The notes: a model not told the origin generated them from the sequence alone. 64,000 bases of DNA from Gnetum montanum (GCA_015680685.1 MNCI01013746.1:316575-380574); one strand, 5' to 3'; shown: positions 19,519 through 31,741, counted from the stretch's first letter. Numbers and translations: made by a program.

Positions 19519-20918
19519 TTTAGTTATGGGGGATATCCCCCATTCTAATAACAAGTAGGATTAATAAATATTTCTCATTTTCTTTAATTTTACAATTTTT
19601 TGTTTCCCAATTTTTCATTTTTCAATTTTTTGTTTTATCTTTTTATCTTTTTATAAGTAATCTCATCTATGAATAAAACACTCATGTGGCTTGTTTGTTG
19701 AGGTGTGTTCTGTGTTATTAAGTCTTGAGTGATCAATTATTGGGATAGTGAGGCCGCTACACCTACTCATCCATTCTACAAATAAGAGGTTCTGTTCGAG
19801 GGTACAGTGATATTCTTGACATTCTTAAAACTTAAAATTAATTTTGTGTTCATTGTACCTAGAATGAAGAAGGATAGATCAAGAGGGAATGATTAGGGTG
19901 TGACATCAAGGGGACTTGTGGATTTTCTTTGGTGATGTTTGTGAGAGTGATCATGCAACATGGTTGTACTAAGATCCTTGTAGATCTAAGGCAAAATGGG
20001 AGTAAAAATAATCAAAAGAAACTCAAAAATCCAATGCTGTTCTAGGGGGTCCCACTGGAAAGACATGCACCCATGCCTAAAGGTTGGCGGCTTCTCTGGA
20101 TTCAGTAATCGAAAAAAAAGAGAAAAAAAAACAAACAAGGAAAGTGTCACAAAGCAAAAATCACTCCTCCCTTGAACAAAATACCAAGTGATCATATGCC
20201 TTGTTGTTCTGGTACTCTCATAGTCGCTCATCATGGGATGAAGCAATGTGGTGTCACTGATCAAAGGAATGGACTTGGTCCTAATCTTGGAACGATGGGT
20301 TAATGACACGTTAATCATGCTTTACACGTAGGATTCATTGTGCCCTGGGCTAGTTACCTCATGTCCCAATCTCTACAATCCCTTCTATACCTTGTCTCAT
20401 CTTGTTGTTTATGTAATTGTAGCTCGTGTCTTGTGTAGCGTAGAATTTCTACCTCATTTTGATGATACTTACATGTGTGTGTTTTGTGGGACCAGTGTAG
20501 ATTATATTTAACCCTTTTAGTGCCTATGGACACTTTTAAGTGGGGTTACGCTAGGGCATTATAGTTTGGAACCTGCTTTGGGGAGGACCCACTTGCGTAA
20601 TTTTTTGTAATTTGCACTCATAACACATCTTCCACATAACATCTATTACCCTTAGCACATTTTCAATGATATTCTTTCCCTTATTACTATCCCTCCAATT
20701 TGAATGTTCCTATGAACCATCACATAGCCTTTTTCTCTCCGTTACCACCCAAGGCCCTTATTGGTTAATTCCACACCATCATAATTATTCGTGCCTTCAG
20801 AACTAGTTGAATTACCCTGGAACCCTTTAACACTCATCCACATGTCCTTAGTTTCCATCATTCACTTTAGAAAAATCTTCAAAAATTCGATATATCCCAT
20901 TGTGCCTCAACATTGATA
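19519..20918 (+). other. Element B 3' untranslated region with T-rich tract
   Basis: Begins with TTTAGTTATGGGGG (19519-19532), the same box that ends the coding region in A and E0-E3. It is followed by a T-rich tract of loosely repeated AATTTTTCATTTTT units (19555-19665), then 1.2 kb without coding potential that matches, on the opposite strand, the untranslated regions of E0, E1 and E2 (for example AAGAGGTTCT near 19784 and GGGAGGACCCAC near 20580). Confidence 0.55.
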
Positions 20919-20985
20919 GGCTGCGATATCGCATTCGTGAAATCATGTACGCGATATCGCGTCACAAAAATCTATATATACGTGA
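20919..20985 (+). promoter_or_regulatory. Putative internal promoter of element B (U3-like)
   Basis: GGCTGCGATATCGCATT (20919-20935) is identical over 17 nt to the start of the U3 array in the B 5' LTR. A second GCGATATCGC lies at 20951-20960, and CTATATATA (20972-20980) gives a TATA box 12 bp downstream, the same order and spacing as in the LTR promoter. It stands about 490 bp before ORF3. E1 and E2 have palindrome-plus-TATA segments at the matching place. Confidence 0.5.
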
Positions 20986-21152
20986 CTCCCTCATACTACT
21001 TGCCATCATTTTCAACTATTCACATGAGGAAGTTTTTCAAATTTCTCTCTACGACTTGTGATTGCGCATCCCTTGCTTTCATACCTATATATCGCTCGCT
21101 GGTCCTTTGATTTTCATTCTGTATGAACCTACTTGAACCCGGAGTGTTCAGC

Positions 21153-21170
21153 TTAGTCATGGGGGAGGGG
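21153..21170 (+). promoter_or_regulatory. Second internal polypurine-like box of element B
   Basis: TTAGTCATGGGGGAGGGG, noncoding here, the same core as the boxes at 19519 and before the 3' LTR (31729-31741, AGTCATCGGGGTA). Such a box could prime internal plus-strand DNA, like the central polypurine tract of lentiviruses; this is inference. Confidence 0.45.
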
Positions 21171-21468
21171 CACATGCCGAATAGCGCATAACTTTTTTGA
21201 AAATTTTCATTGCCCGAAGGACATTATCAAGGGTAATTAACTATAAAATTAAGGATAATAGTGTCAAAAAATAATTTCATCCCCTTAGTTATACCGGGAA
21301 ACTAGATTTGAAAACCACCTAAGCAAAGAAGATTAAATATTATAATCTTTCAGGAAACATCACACGGAGATAAAAAAAATTCATTAAAGCAAGCAGTAAG
21401 GTATAACCTAACTTTGGTAACAACCTTACTAGCGATGGGCCCTGTGTGATTGCAGATGACCCTGAAAC

Positions 21469-22800
21469 ATGGACAATAAGAAGGCCCTGCTCAAGGTGGG
21501 AGTAAACGACCTAGGAGAGGTGAAGGACAAGTTCATGTCAGAAAACATGCAGAGTAGGAGGAACAATCATTTAGCATCCACCAAGAGGACCTTGCTACTA
21601 TACAATCAAGGTAGGCAGAAGGAGGAGCTGCTGCAGTGCCTGAATAGGGACAACATCTAACATTGCCCCAGGATTGTGTTCAGGCCATCCTTCACAATTT
21701 GTTCCCGCAGACCACCTGGACACTTTCAAAACTAAGCAACTGACCAAACTATTGATAGAGAATAAGAAGGTGGTAGAAGAAAAAGAGAAGGCTGTTTGGG
21801 ATGCCTTTGCAACACAAGCAAAAACTTACGCGCATACCAAGGCACTCAAAGCCTTACAAGAAGAAAACAAGCAACTTGTTGCTGACAACCTTCGGTTGAA
21901 CTCCATGGAAAAAAAAGAATGTTCTTGAAGAGAATTTCCAACAATTGCTAGAACAGCTAATTAGGGTCAACTAGGACATAAATCGTTTAGCGAGGGAAAT
22001 TCGACCCTTCTTGATGGAGGAGGTACGTGCCATCTGTCAGAAGATGACTATTGAAATAAGCACGTGGAAAAATGAGGCTAAACGACATGAAAAGATAAAG
22101 GAGCACTTTTGGGACCATGTGGGGATGTATAAATAGATCATTGAGAAGGAGATCCAAATGACCAAGGCCCACATCAACACTCTCAATGCTCAACACACTG
22201 ATTGGCAGGCCATATTAGATGCATATGCATTTGCCCACCAGGCGGAAGTTAAGAACTGAGACCTGTAGATCCAAGATCTTATAGAGTACATGGAGTTGGC
22301 AAACCTACGGTATACCAACCTTGCCATGTTAACAGCAGGGCACTTGAGAACAGAGCTCGAGCAACAAGTAGCGACCACCTATATCAAATATGAAACAAAA
22401 TTTGCATAGCGCAAGAAGATATTGCAAAAATTAAAGGTTGCAAATTCTGAACTTAAGGTGGTTAAAGTAAGCTACCATGGGCAAAAAGGTGTCGCAACAG
22501 ACTTGGCTCGATGACTGGTAGATTTCCAAGAATATAGAGACAAAGCCAAAGCTTGCGAGGAGGAAGGGTGAGTATTTGCAGCTTGGTATATCAAAGAAAA
22601 TAATTTTTTTTTGCAACTACCGTGCCCATGGGAGGTGCCGACTCCATTAAACATTGAAACATTGGCATGGACGGCACAAGATCCCTGAACTAAAGAGGAG
22701 AAACTCCAGGCCATACTTCAACGCCATTAAATCCCAAGACCTGGAGCACAAGACAAGGGAAAGACACCCATGGAGGAGCCACCGCCAGTAGGAACTACAT
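21469..22800 (+). pseudogene. Element B ORF3 (coiled-coil accessory protein), broken
   Basis: About 440 codons in changing frames. It starts MDNKKALLKVGVND (21469), just after TGTGTGATTGCAG (a good 3' splice site, 21446-21458). An open 84-codon piece (21674-21928) has GHPSQFVPADHLDTFKTKQL and long lysine/glutamate heptads. Then LMEEVRAICQKM, KRHEKIKEHFWDHVG, LRTELEQQV, and a tail with LPCPWEVPTPLN (about 22615-22655) and TPMEEPPPVGTT (about 22765-22800). The tail and several helical motifs are shared with E1 (4240-5680), so this is a real element gene. Coiled-coil character suggests a structural or assembly role; the function is unknown. The N-terminal domain seen in E1 is missing here. Confidence 0.6.
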
Positions 22801-22924
22801 GAGTTTTACCAATTTTGTAGCTATAGGATTTTCTTCTGCATTCTCTATGTTGTGTCTCAATTTTTTTCTGATTCCACACTGTGGCATGAACACATTCTTG
22901 TCAGTTAATAATCCCATACCTATC

Positions 22925-24724
22925 TAAAACACCACTAATTTTGGCCTAGCACTTTGAAACAAGAACAACTCAGAGCCTTTTGAGCTTTCAGGAGGCAAAA
23001 ATTTGACTAAGGCATGTAACTCATGCTTGACTTGTCAAGCTACCTTGCCCACGCTCAACTTGTCAAGCTAGCTTACTCACACTTGGCTTGTCAAGCTAGC
23101 TTGCCCTTAGCGTGAGCAACTCCAATGACTTCAAGATCAAGTCAAAGATGGTCCAATCTGAGGGTGCAAGTCATCCTCAAGGGTCACCATTGTCTACTTC
23201 AAGTTTCAGCATTCGAGAGTTTAGATTTTAGGCCAAATTGCACAAATTCTCCCAGGTCATGTTGTGGTCATGCTAAGGTCATGCTAGTAGCGTGAGTACA
23301 ACATGAGTGTAGATCATGCCTAGTGTGAGCAACTCCAAAAGCCTTAAAATCGAGTCAAAATGGTCTGACTTTGAAGGTGCAAGTCATCCTTAAGATCCAT
23401 TAATGACTGCTTCAAGTCCCAGCCTCCAGAATTCCAAACTTCAGGTCAAAAATCACATAGATTTTGTCACTCACGCTGAGCTCACGTTGAGCTCACATTG
23501 GCAGCGTGAGTCCAGCGTGAGCTACCAAAAGTGGCTTAAATCAAGACACACTCAAGCTCATTTTTCAACATGCAGTTCACTCTTAGGGTCAATCATAGCT
23601 AGGAAATCATTGCACTTAAAGAACAGGCTTCAAAGATCAAAATTTGGTGTGAAATGTGTCATTTTCATCAGGTCAGGCTGAGGTCACACTGGCAACATGA
23701 GTACAGCATGGGTACAGCATGAGTATTGATCACGCCCAGTCAAAAGGATGCCAAACACATGCTGAGGACATGCCAAGACAAAGTAAACTCATGCTGGAAG
23801 CTTTGGTGAAACAGAAATGCCTCAAACGGCCATAAAACCACTCACATCAGCATCCTATAGTAGTCAATCCACAGATCGAGAAGTTCCAAGTGAACCAGAG
23901 TCGATTTCTGTTGTTGTAAACTATCATTTATTGTAAATTTTCACCATTTGTGAGCTTTTCAAGCTCTTACGCTCCAAATTGTATATGCTTCTATGGGCGT
24001 AAGCTAGCTTACTTAAGCCAATACACAATGTAAGATACAGTGCATCCGGTCAAGAATGTAGCTTGCCTATGCATGTCCAATTCACACATAGCTGTCCATC
24101 AAACATGTGTCACATGATCTGTTTTCCTCTCATCTCTCAGCTGTTGATTCCATCCATGAATTCCATGCCTGAGCCTAGCCAAACCTTATAAATACCTTGT
24201 CCATTCACATAAATGGGGTTGGCAATTTTGAAGGTTGATGGCTTAGGGAGCATCGACTAGCAACTTTGGATGCTCAAGCACATGTGACTCCTAGCATCTA
24301 AGCACTTGTAAACACATCACTCTGGGGCTTAGCGCTTGACTTGCCATCCACATATGCAACTACCCTTTGACTGGTGCACATTGTTGTTAAGCAATAGAAT
24401 ACATTTCATTATTGCCTTCCATTTACATTGTTTGCTTTGTTTATGCTTTGTTTACAATATAGTTCTGTATATGCTCTATTTGCATCTTGTCTATCACTGT
24501 TTACATTTCATACGTCATTAGTTACGATAACCCCAATGTTAGCCATAGATTATGCTCGAGGAAGTCCTTAGTTGATTTGCATGTAGACCATCCAAGGCAC
24601 TCTACCTTCATTTTCTTTTTCCAACTTGCCCTCACACAAAGGAAGGGTTAGCTTTGTCTCTCCAGCAATCTTTTGGTGTGTTTTTTTCCCTTCCAGCCTC
24701 ACGCCGACGATTTCAGTTAGTACA
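22925..24724 (+). repeat. Element T 5' LTR
   Basis: Starts TAAAACACC (TGAAACACC in the partner) and ends GTTAGTACA. It contains repeated CTTGTCAAGCTAGCTT inverted-repeat units (23010-23110), repeats of the type TCACGCTGAG (23220-23520) and a TATA box CTTATAAATACC (about 24185-24197). Confidence 0.85.
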
Positions 24725-24730
24725 GTAAAT

Positions 24731-24747
24731 TGGTGCTAGAAGGAGGG
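24731..24747 (+). promoter_or_regulatory. Element T primer-binding site
   Basis: TGGTGCTAGAAGGAGGG, six bases after the LTR end. The leading TGG is expected opposite the CCA end of a tRNA. The rest partly resembles the complement of plant tRNA-Leu (TGGTGTCAGAAGTGGGA from memory), but the match is incomplete and I do not assign the primer. Confidence 0.5.
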
Positions 24748-24824
24748 CTGACTTGTTTACCGTCCCATCAAAACGTTGACGCTACCTGTTAAACGCTGTG
24801 CAGACCAAGTGCTGAAACTAAAGC

Positions 24825-25035
24825 CCAACTTGTCAAGCTAGCTTACACACACCTAGCTTGTCAAGCTAGATTACTCACGCTAAGCCTAGTTATTCATGCT
24901 TAGCTTGTCAAACCAGCTTACACATGCTAGCTTCCTCATGCCAGCTTGCTCACGCTCAGCTTGTCAAGCTAGCTTTCTCACCCGAACTTGTCAAGCCCAC
25001 TTCCTTGCCAACTTGTCAAGCTAGCTTGCTCACGC
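24825..25035 (+). repeat. Leader repeats of element T (TTGTCAAGCTAGCTT units)
   Basis: Between PBS and gag stand about seven units of the form CTTGTCAAGCTAGCTTACTC, period about 25-35 bp. Each contains the inverted repeat AGCTTGTCAAGCT and the palindrome AAGCTAGCTT. The same units occur inside both LTRs (23020-23105, 30015-30070). Position and hairpin potential suggest an RNA packaging or dimerisation signal; unproven. Confidence 0.6.
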
Positions 25036-25039
25036 TACT

Positions 25040-27464
25040 ATGGAATCTTCCCAAATCAACATAGCTATGTTGCATATCTTTGACTTTGGGGCCGGGACCT
25101 TAAACCCTGTGACTGTGATAGAACCCATAACTGCCATTGAAGTGATAAAGCCTTAAGGTTCAACTCACTAGTCACTTAGGCTATAGGGAAAGGACCCTAC
25201 CTATGAAATCCTCACACCTGAACAATATCACTTTATTTGTGTGAAGATCCAAGCCAAATTGCCTATCAATCGCATAGAAAGAGAAGCAAAGAGAAACGAT
25301 GAGCTCATTTACAAGGGAGGTCATGAGTTCACTCCCTCAGTATATGACATAATCCCCCTTTTTGAGCCCCATCATCATCTCATATCTCAGCTTCTCATGG
25401 CAAGGAATCAAACCTTGCAGCCACATCTGATAGAGCCTCAGAGCTAGATGAGAAAGACGACTTTGTGGCACAATCTCAGCATGGGGATTTGTACCACACC
25501 ATCAGTCCTCATGCCCATACAAACCCATCATTCCAACCTTTCCTAGAAGAAACCATACTTCCTCCTTTATTTGCAAACACTCGAGCACCAATTTCTTTAC
25601 AAGAAGTACCCACTTCCATTTCCACCTTCTCCATGCCTAATATTCAATCTGATACGTCCATCTCCATCATACCTTCGGTTACCACATTATCCCCTCCTCA
25701 AAGTAATTCAAGATCAATCTTCCAACCTCAAGTAATTGGGATGCCATCAATTATACCAGCTTCCACGTCCACCCACTACATACCACAAGTACAAACACAT
25801 GGAGCACCTTTGATTACCTCAGCCCAACATGTTCATGGTGTCACCTCACAACCTGTGGCTGGGCAGTGGGTTTCACCAGCTGTCCAGCAACACCAACCTA
25901 CTCACTATAACATACCACATCCTGCAATCCCATCTCTGAATATTGCCCCACCACAACAACTGACAATCCAATAGTCTCCCTTTCCACAAACAATACAACA
26001 ATCAAACTACTACCAATCGCAATCTACTCAACTAGCTGGTTTGCCTACTACCCAAGAGTGGACAGACATAAAGAAAATGATGCACTCATTAACCGAGGAG
26101 TTAAAGCACCTTAAAACTATAAACACTGAGGAAGTCAAGGTGCTGGAATTCTACCAAGATGACCCAATCAACCCTTCAGTCCCATTGTTAACCTTACCAA
26201 AGGGAATGTCATTACCTCAACTAACCAAATATAATGGAGAGGGAGATCCAAACGCCCATCTGGTAACATTTTGACTAGAATGTCTATTGCTTTAGGCCTG
26301 GCCTCATGCAATTATACATGTATTTGCTATGTCCTTGACAGGAAAAGCCTTAGATTGGTACCAAGCTTTACCCCGTAACTCCATATCCTCTCTAGAGGAT
26401 TTGTTACATCAGTTCATTACTTGTTTTAAATATAATTTAAAGCTTGAAGCCACACTAGATGGTCTGATTTAGATTAAACAAGTGTCATTAGAGCCAGTGC
26501 AAAAATTTATCCAAAGGTGGAGTGCAGCCTTGAATGAACTTCACGAGCCCATACCTGAGACATACTTGCTTACCATTCTTAAGGTTGTCATGAATGACTT
26601 CGTTAAATCAAAAATTTATTATTTGAGTGCTCGTACTTTGAGTTAAGCATTCGCACAAATTAAGAACATAGAAGAGATGACACAATCAAGTAATGAACCA
26701 GCTTACTTAGCCTTTAGGAGCCAAGATACGAGGAAAGATAAGGATAAATCTAGAATGACGGTAGCAATGGCGATCGAGACAACTCGACCAAACAATTCAG
26801 GACAGAGAGGAAAACAACCCACTACTCCAACCAGTCATGAAAGAACCACATCTATGCCTACACTCGAATCATCCTCAACTAAAACCACAAACATGGGTCC
26901 CACTTGTACATTTGAACGAAAAGATCCTACCCAATACACACCTTTCCTATGAAGCCCTCACAATTATTACATCAACTTCTAAGGGTTGGGTTAATTAAAT
27001 AGAAACAAATGTCCCCCATGGCACTCCAAAAATACGATCGATTTTGTGAGTTGGCTAAAAACCCAACCTTAGCAACGGCCGATGAGCCCCCCATTCCATC
27101 ACCAATCCATCATGAAATCCACCTACCTTATTAGGGTAGTGAAATCATCATACACGGGGACATAACAACATCGCTCACTTCCTCGCACTCGAGAATCGAT
27201 CAAGGGTCAAAGGTTGAGTTCTTTGAGCCTAAACAAGAAACCATGAGCACACTTCAAGACATGAACCAATTGTTAACTCATGATCCTACTAAAATTGAGG
27301 AAGCACTGGACGACACAGACATAAGAGCTATTCTTGCTGACGTCTCTTGGTCAGAACTACCTTTTAACATCTCTAGTGAAGGGGAAGGGGAATATAGGAT
27401 CATACCTACATGTCCTACCCCTCATGTCAAACTACAAAGAATAAAAAAAAAACTCAAGAACTAG
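25040..27464 (+). pseudogene. gag: Element T gag, several stops
   Basis: About 800 codons from ATG at 25040 (MESSQINIAML). Order: N-terminal region (25040-25447); a Pro/Ser/Thr/Gln-rich disordered stretch (25465-25974); helical EWTDIKKMMHSL (26060); capsid core with SLPQLTKYNGEGDPNAHLVTF (26210-26274), SLTGKALDWYQALP (26330-26375), FITCFKYNLKLEATLDGL and FIQRWSAALNELHEPIPETY (to 26570); a basic region (26677-26952); then KDPTQYTPF and YDRFCELAKNPTLATADEP, and a last open part 27243-27464. The YNGEGDP...HL and GKALDWY motifs are typical of Tat/Ogre-side gypsy gag. I see no zinc knuckle and no protease. Stops near 25160, 25970, 26275 and 26470 and a shift near 26950. Confidence 0.7.
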
Positions 27465-27469
27465 AGCAA

Positions 27470-28740
27470 ACTACCAAGCATCTAGAATGACATTAAACTA
27501 CCAACCGTCTGGTATGACGTTAAACTGCCAGCGAACGTCTGCAATGATGTTAAACTAGCCATGGTCAGAAATGGTTGGTTCCTTTTAAATTTTCCAAAAC
27601 TGTTATCGCTTTTGGCCCACTATGGCCTAAAACTAGTAATCCCTCTTTCTTTTTTTCAACATAGATGCAACGGTCCACCATGAGTCTAAACTGATGTGCA
27701 CAACCTAAAATGGCCTTAAACTAGAGCTCAGTATGTTGCAAGCTTACAGACTTTCATTATGTTATGTCAAATTTTCATTTACATGTCACAAGTTGCAATT
27801 TCAATTCATGTATTCTTGTTACTTTTCTTTTTAAAAATATTTGCCTTACATTTTGTTCTACACTTTGGAATCTCATTTTACATTCAGCTACATGCATATG
27901 TTCATAATATACCTGAGAAAATAAGAAAAACAACAAAAAAAGAGAATATATATATATATATATATTGAACGTCAACATGGTAATAGAATGCCAACACATT
28001 ATGCCACGATTAAATCTGTATCATTACATCTATCCTCATACATTTCCATTAAACCTAAAAAATCCAAAACATTTGGTAGCTAAAGCTGGACTAACAGTTA
28101 GCTCACATATCAGTACTAGGAGGAGGCCAGCCCCCAAAATCCTCCACATCACTCCACTGGGGCTAGCCTCATCATTACTATGTCCCTACAATGGAACGAA
28201 AAACAAACAAATAGGTAAGCATAACAAAACAACCCAGATAAATTCTCAGCTAACTAGGAAGGGCCTTACTTAGTCACCAAGGCGTACAATAATGGAGCAT
28301 TGAAACTTGCTGACATGGACAAGAACGAGTTCGCTAATCTCACAAATCACCTGTACCTGAAATGATACTATGTCTGATGAACTTGAGGTACGTAACGGTC
28401 CTGGCATCATGACCTAAAACTGATACCATAGAATGGTCTTGGGGCTATGCCTTGAAACTAGTATCATAGATTGTCATGACGTCATGATAGTAAACTGACA
28501 CCACAGAGCTCCATTTGGTGTGACACTAAACTTCCACACTTGTCCACCATGATGTGAAACTAGCATCTAGAGTCCACTAAGACTATAAACTAGTTTGCCT
28601 CTTCACAGTCCGCTACGACTATAAACTAGCACTGCACCATCCGCTACAATGCTAAACTAGCACCGTCCAAAAGGTTATGATGTGAAACTAACCTGCAATA
28701 GTCTACTAAGACTATAAACTAGCAACATCATCGATGACCA
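27470..28740 (+). repeat. Minisatellite-bearing 3' untranslated region of element T
   Basis: Three units of about 27-30 bp ending ATGACGTTAAACTACCA (27470-27570), then a longer field of about ten variable units sharing ACTATAAACTAGCA or GTGAAACTAGCA, period about 30-45 bp (28380-28735). A TA microsatellite lies at 27945-27966. No coding potential. Tandem repeats in the 3' untranslated region are known for Tat-lineage elements and have been proposed as a source of satellite DNA. Confidence 0.65.
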
Positions 28741-29920
28741 GGAAATACTTGAAAAGATATGTTACTACAGTTGGTTGTATGTGTTCCACAAAGATTTGCT
28801 GCATAAATTGTCTCATGGACCTTGATGAAGCTTATGCTGTTCATGATTCTGTCTACTTTGAAATTTCACACAGTGGCTCCATCTCCTTGGTTTTTTTCAA
28901 GTTTAAAGTGCTTAGTTAACCGAATCATTTGTGGTTTTATTGTCTTCTTGGAGTTGTGTTTGCAGGATGACACGCCTGAGGCATTCACGCATAGATGCAT
29001 TTCATCGTGATGACAAGGTATCACATTCTTTTTGACGCATGTAACTAGGTTAATCAATATGTTCATAAGTACATTTCCAACTCCTGATACATTCCCTATT
29101 TCCCATCTTGTTCCCCTTATCCTATTCAATTACCCCCCCCCTCCTTTGATACATTCTATTCACCCCAAAACTCTTGATACACTATTGCACACTATGATTC
29201 TCTAAGCAGTTGCAATGCAAAACACAGTATACGGTACATGATACAAATGCAAGTGCATGAGCATGAGCACAACACTGAAAGTAAGCTCTTCCAAAAAGAA
29301 CAAAAAAAAAAAGAAAAACATAAAAAAAAGAAAAGAAAAATAAAAAAAAAGAAAAAAAGAACAAAAAGATCAAAGAGAAAAATGCACGGAAAAGGTCTTC
29401 ATGACCCCATTAACATCATAGACCAAAGACCATTGGCTCTTCTCATACAAGCCCCAGGCGGGAAGGTAATTGTCTTAGAAAAATAGTTACACTTGTGTCT
29501 CAAATGATCATGTTGCACATCATCGTGTGGCTTTGGTTGTTTACAATGGGCTCCCATAAGCACTCTATAAGAGTCCTATTTTTCCAAAGAATGCACTTCC
29601 TATGTCTTGGTTCCGAGTTTGCTAAACATTGGCTACTGACAAGGACAAAAAATATGGCTTGTTCACGTGAGAGCATGCCTCTCCCACAATTCCAACAGTG
29701 ATTACAACCCTTGATCAACTCCTGATTCCGACTGGTCACAACTAATTCCCTTGCATCTTGAACCACATTTTCGCAATCCCATGTACTTTTGAAAATGTGC
29801 GATGATGTCCAACTAGGGTCTGACAGAAAATGCTTGGTACTGGTTTGGTCATGGTGTTTTGTACTTCTTTGTTGATGCCTCTTGGGTGGATTCCTCCAGA
29901 CATCAACAAAGAGGAGCCAA
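28741..29920 (+). other. Element T 3' noncoding region and polypurine tract
   Basis: No recognisable gene. It contains a C-run (29131-29140), an A-rich purine tract (29299-29380) and low-complexity stretches. AAAGAGGAGCC (29908-29918) just before the LTR start TGAAACACC (29921) is the likely polypurine tract. Confidence 0.5.
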
Positions 29921-31667
29921 TGAAACACCACTAATTTTAGCCTAACACTTTCAAATGAGAACAACTCAGAGCCTTTTGAGCTTTTGGGAGGTAAAAATTT
30001 GACTAAGGCATGTAACTCAAGCTCAGCTTGTCAAGCTACCTTGCCCATGGTTAGCTTGTCAAGCTACCTTACCCTTAGCATGAGAAGCTCCAAAAACTTC
30101 AAGATCAAGTCAAAGATGGTCTAATCTTAGGGTGCAAGTCATCCTCAAGGGTCACCATTGTCCACTTCAAGTTTCAGCATTCGGGAGTTCATATTTTAGG
30201 CCAAATTGCAGAAATTCTCCTAGGTCACACTGTGGTCACGCTAAGGTCACGTTGGCAGTGTGAGTATAACGTGAGTGTAGATCATGGCCAGTGTGAGCAA
30301 CTCCAAAATCCTTAAAACTAAGTCAAAATGGTCTAACTTCGAAGGTGCAAGTCATCCTTAAGGTCCATTAATGACTACTTCAAATCCCAGCCTCTAGAAT
30401 TCCAGACTTCAGGTCCAAAATCACACAGATTTTGTTACTCATGCTGAGGTCACGCTGAGGTCACGTTGATAGCCTGAGTCCAACGTGAGCTACCAAAAGT
30501 GGCTCAAATCAAGACACACTCAAGCTCAGTTTTCAACATGCAGTTCACTCTCAAGGTCAATCATAGCCAGGCAATCATTGCACTTAAAGAATAGGCTTCA
30601 AACAAAATTTGGTATGAAATGTATCACTTTCATTAGGTCACGCTAGTAGTGTGAGTACAACATGAGTATTGATCATGCCTGGTTAAAAGAATGCCAAACA
30701 CACATTGAGGACACGCCAAGACAAAATAAACTCATGCTGGAAGCTTTGGTGAAATAGAAATGCCTCAAACAACCATAAAACCACTCACATCAGCATCCTG
30801 TAGCAGTCAATCCATGAATTGAGAAGTTCCAAGAGAACCAAAGTTGATTTCTCTTGTTGTAAACTATCATTTATTATAAATTTTTACCATTTGTGAGCTT
30901 GTCAAGCTCTTACGCTCCAAATTGTATCTGCTTCTATGTGTGTAAGCTAGCTTGCGTAAGCCAATACATGATGTAAGATACAGTGCATCTGGTCAAGAAC
31001 GTAGCTTACGTATGCACGTCCAATTCACACACAACTGTCCATCAAACATGTGTCACATGATCCGTTTTCCTCTCATCTCTCAACCGTTGATTCCATCCAT
31101 GAATTCCTTGGCTGAGCCTAGCTAAACCTTATAAATACCCCATCCATTCACATAAATGGGGTTGGCAATTTTGAAGGTTGACAGCTTAGGGAGCATCAAC
31201 TAGCAACTTTGGATGCTCATGTGCACATGAATCCTAGCATCCAAGCACCTGTAAACACATCACTCTAGGGCTTAGTACTTGACTTGCCATCCACATACGC
31301 AACTACGCTTTGACCGGTGCACATTCTTGTTAAGCAATAGAATACAGTTCATTATTGCCTTCCATTTACATTGTTTACTTTGTTTATGCTTTGTTTACAA
31401 TATAGTTTTGTATATGCTTTATTTGCATTTCATCCATCACTGTTTACATTTCGTACGTCATCAGTTACGATAACCCTAGCGCTAGCCATATCTTACGCTT
31501 GGGGAAGTCCTTGGTTGATTTGTGTGTAGACCATCCAAGGCACTCTGGCTTCATTTCCTTTTCCTAGCTTGCCCTCACACAAAGGTAGGGTCGGCTGTGT
31601 CTCTCTGGCAATCTTTCCGTGTGTGTTTTTCCCTTCCAGCCTCACGTCGACGATTTCGGTCAGTACA
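29921..31667 (+). repeat. Element T 3' LTR
   Basis: Starts TGAAACACCACTAATTTTAG, ends GATTTCGGTCAGTACA, followed by the target duplication CTATC (31668-31672). Same internal repeats and TATA box (CTTATAAATACCCC, about 31130-31143) as the 5' LTR; about 50 bp shorter. Confidence 0.85.
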
Positions 31668-31741
31668 CTATCCACTATGTAATCAATGGAACTTTTTCTT
31701 ACCTTAACTCAAGGATGAGTTCTCATTCAGTCATCGGGGTA

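Larger units (their letters stand above)
22925..31667 (+). mobile_element. Element T: gag-only gypsy retrotransposon (TR-GAG type), intact ends
   Basis: 8.7 kb with LTRs of 1.8 kb and 1.75 kb in the same direction, a polypurine tract, a gag-like ORF region and no pol domain. The 5-mer CTATC is duplicated exactly at 22920-22924 and 31668-31672, so both ends are defined. It is inserted in element B between ORF3 and the B 3' LTR. The first 126 bp of the LTRs differ at about 12 sites by my count. The plan (long LTRs, gag only) fits the non-autonomous 'TR-GAG' class described in plants; gag resembles the Tat/Ogre side of gypsy, unlike the Athila-like elements around it. Confidence 0.85.

Noticed and set aside
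24825-25035. CRISPR-like array of short repeats
   Set aside because: Units vary, spacers are not of uniform length, the same units lie in the flanking LTRs, and the DNA is a plant retrotransposon leader.
29495-29964. Minus-strand ORF of 154 codons at 29500-29964 as a gene in element T
   Set aside because: It crosses the LTR boundary at 29921, has no family motif and is antisense to the element; the length is compatible with chance in this less AT-rich stretch.
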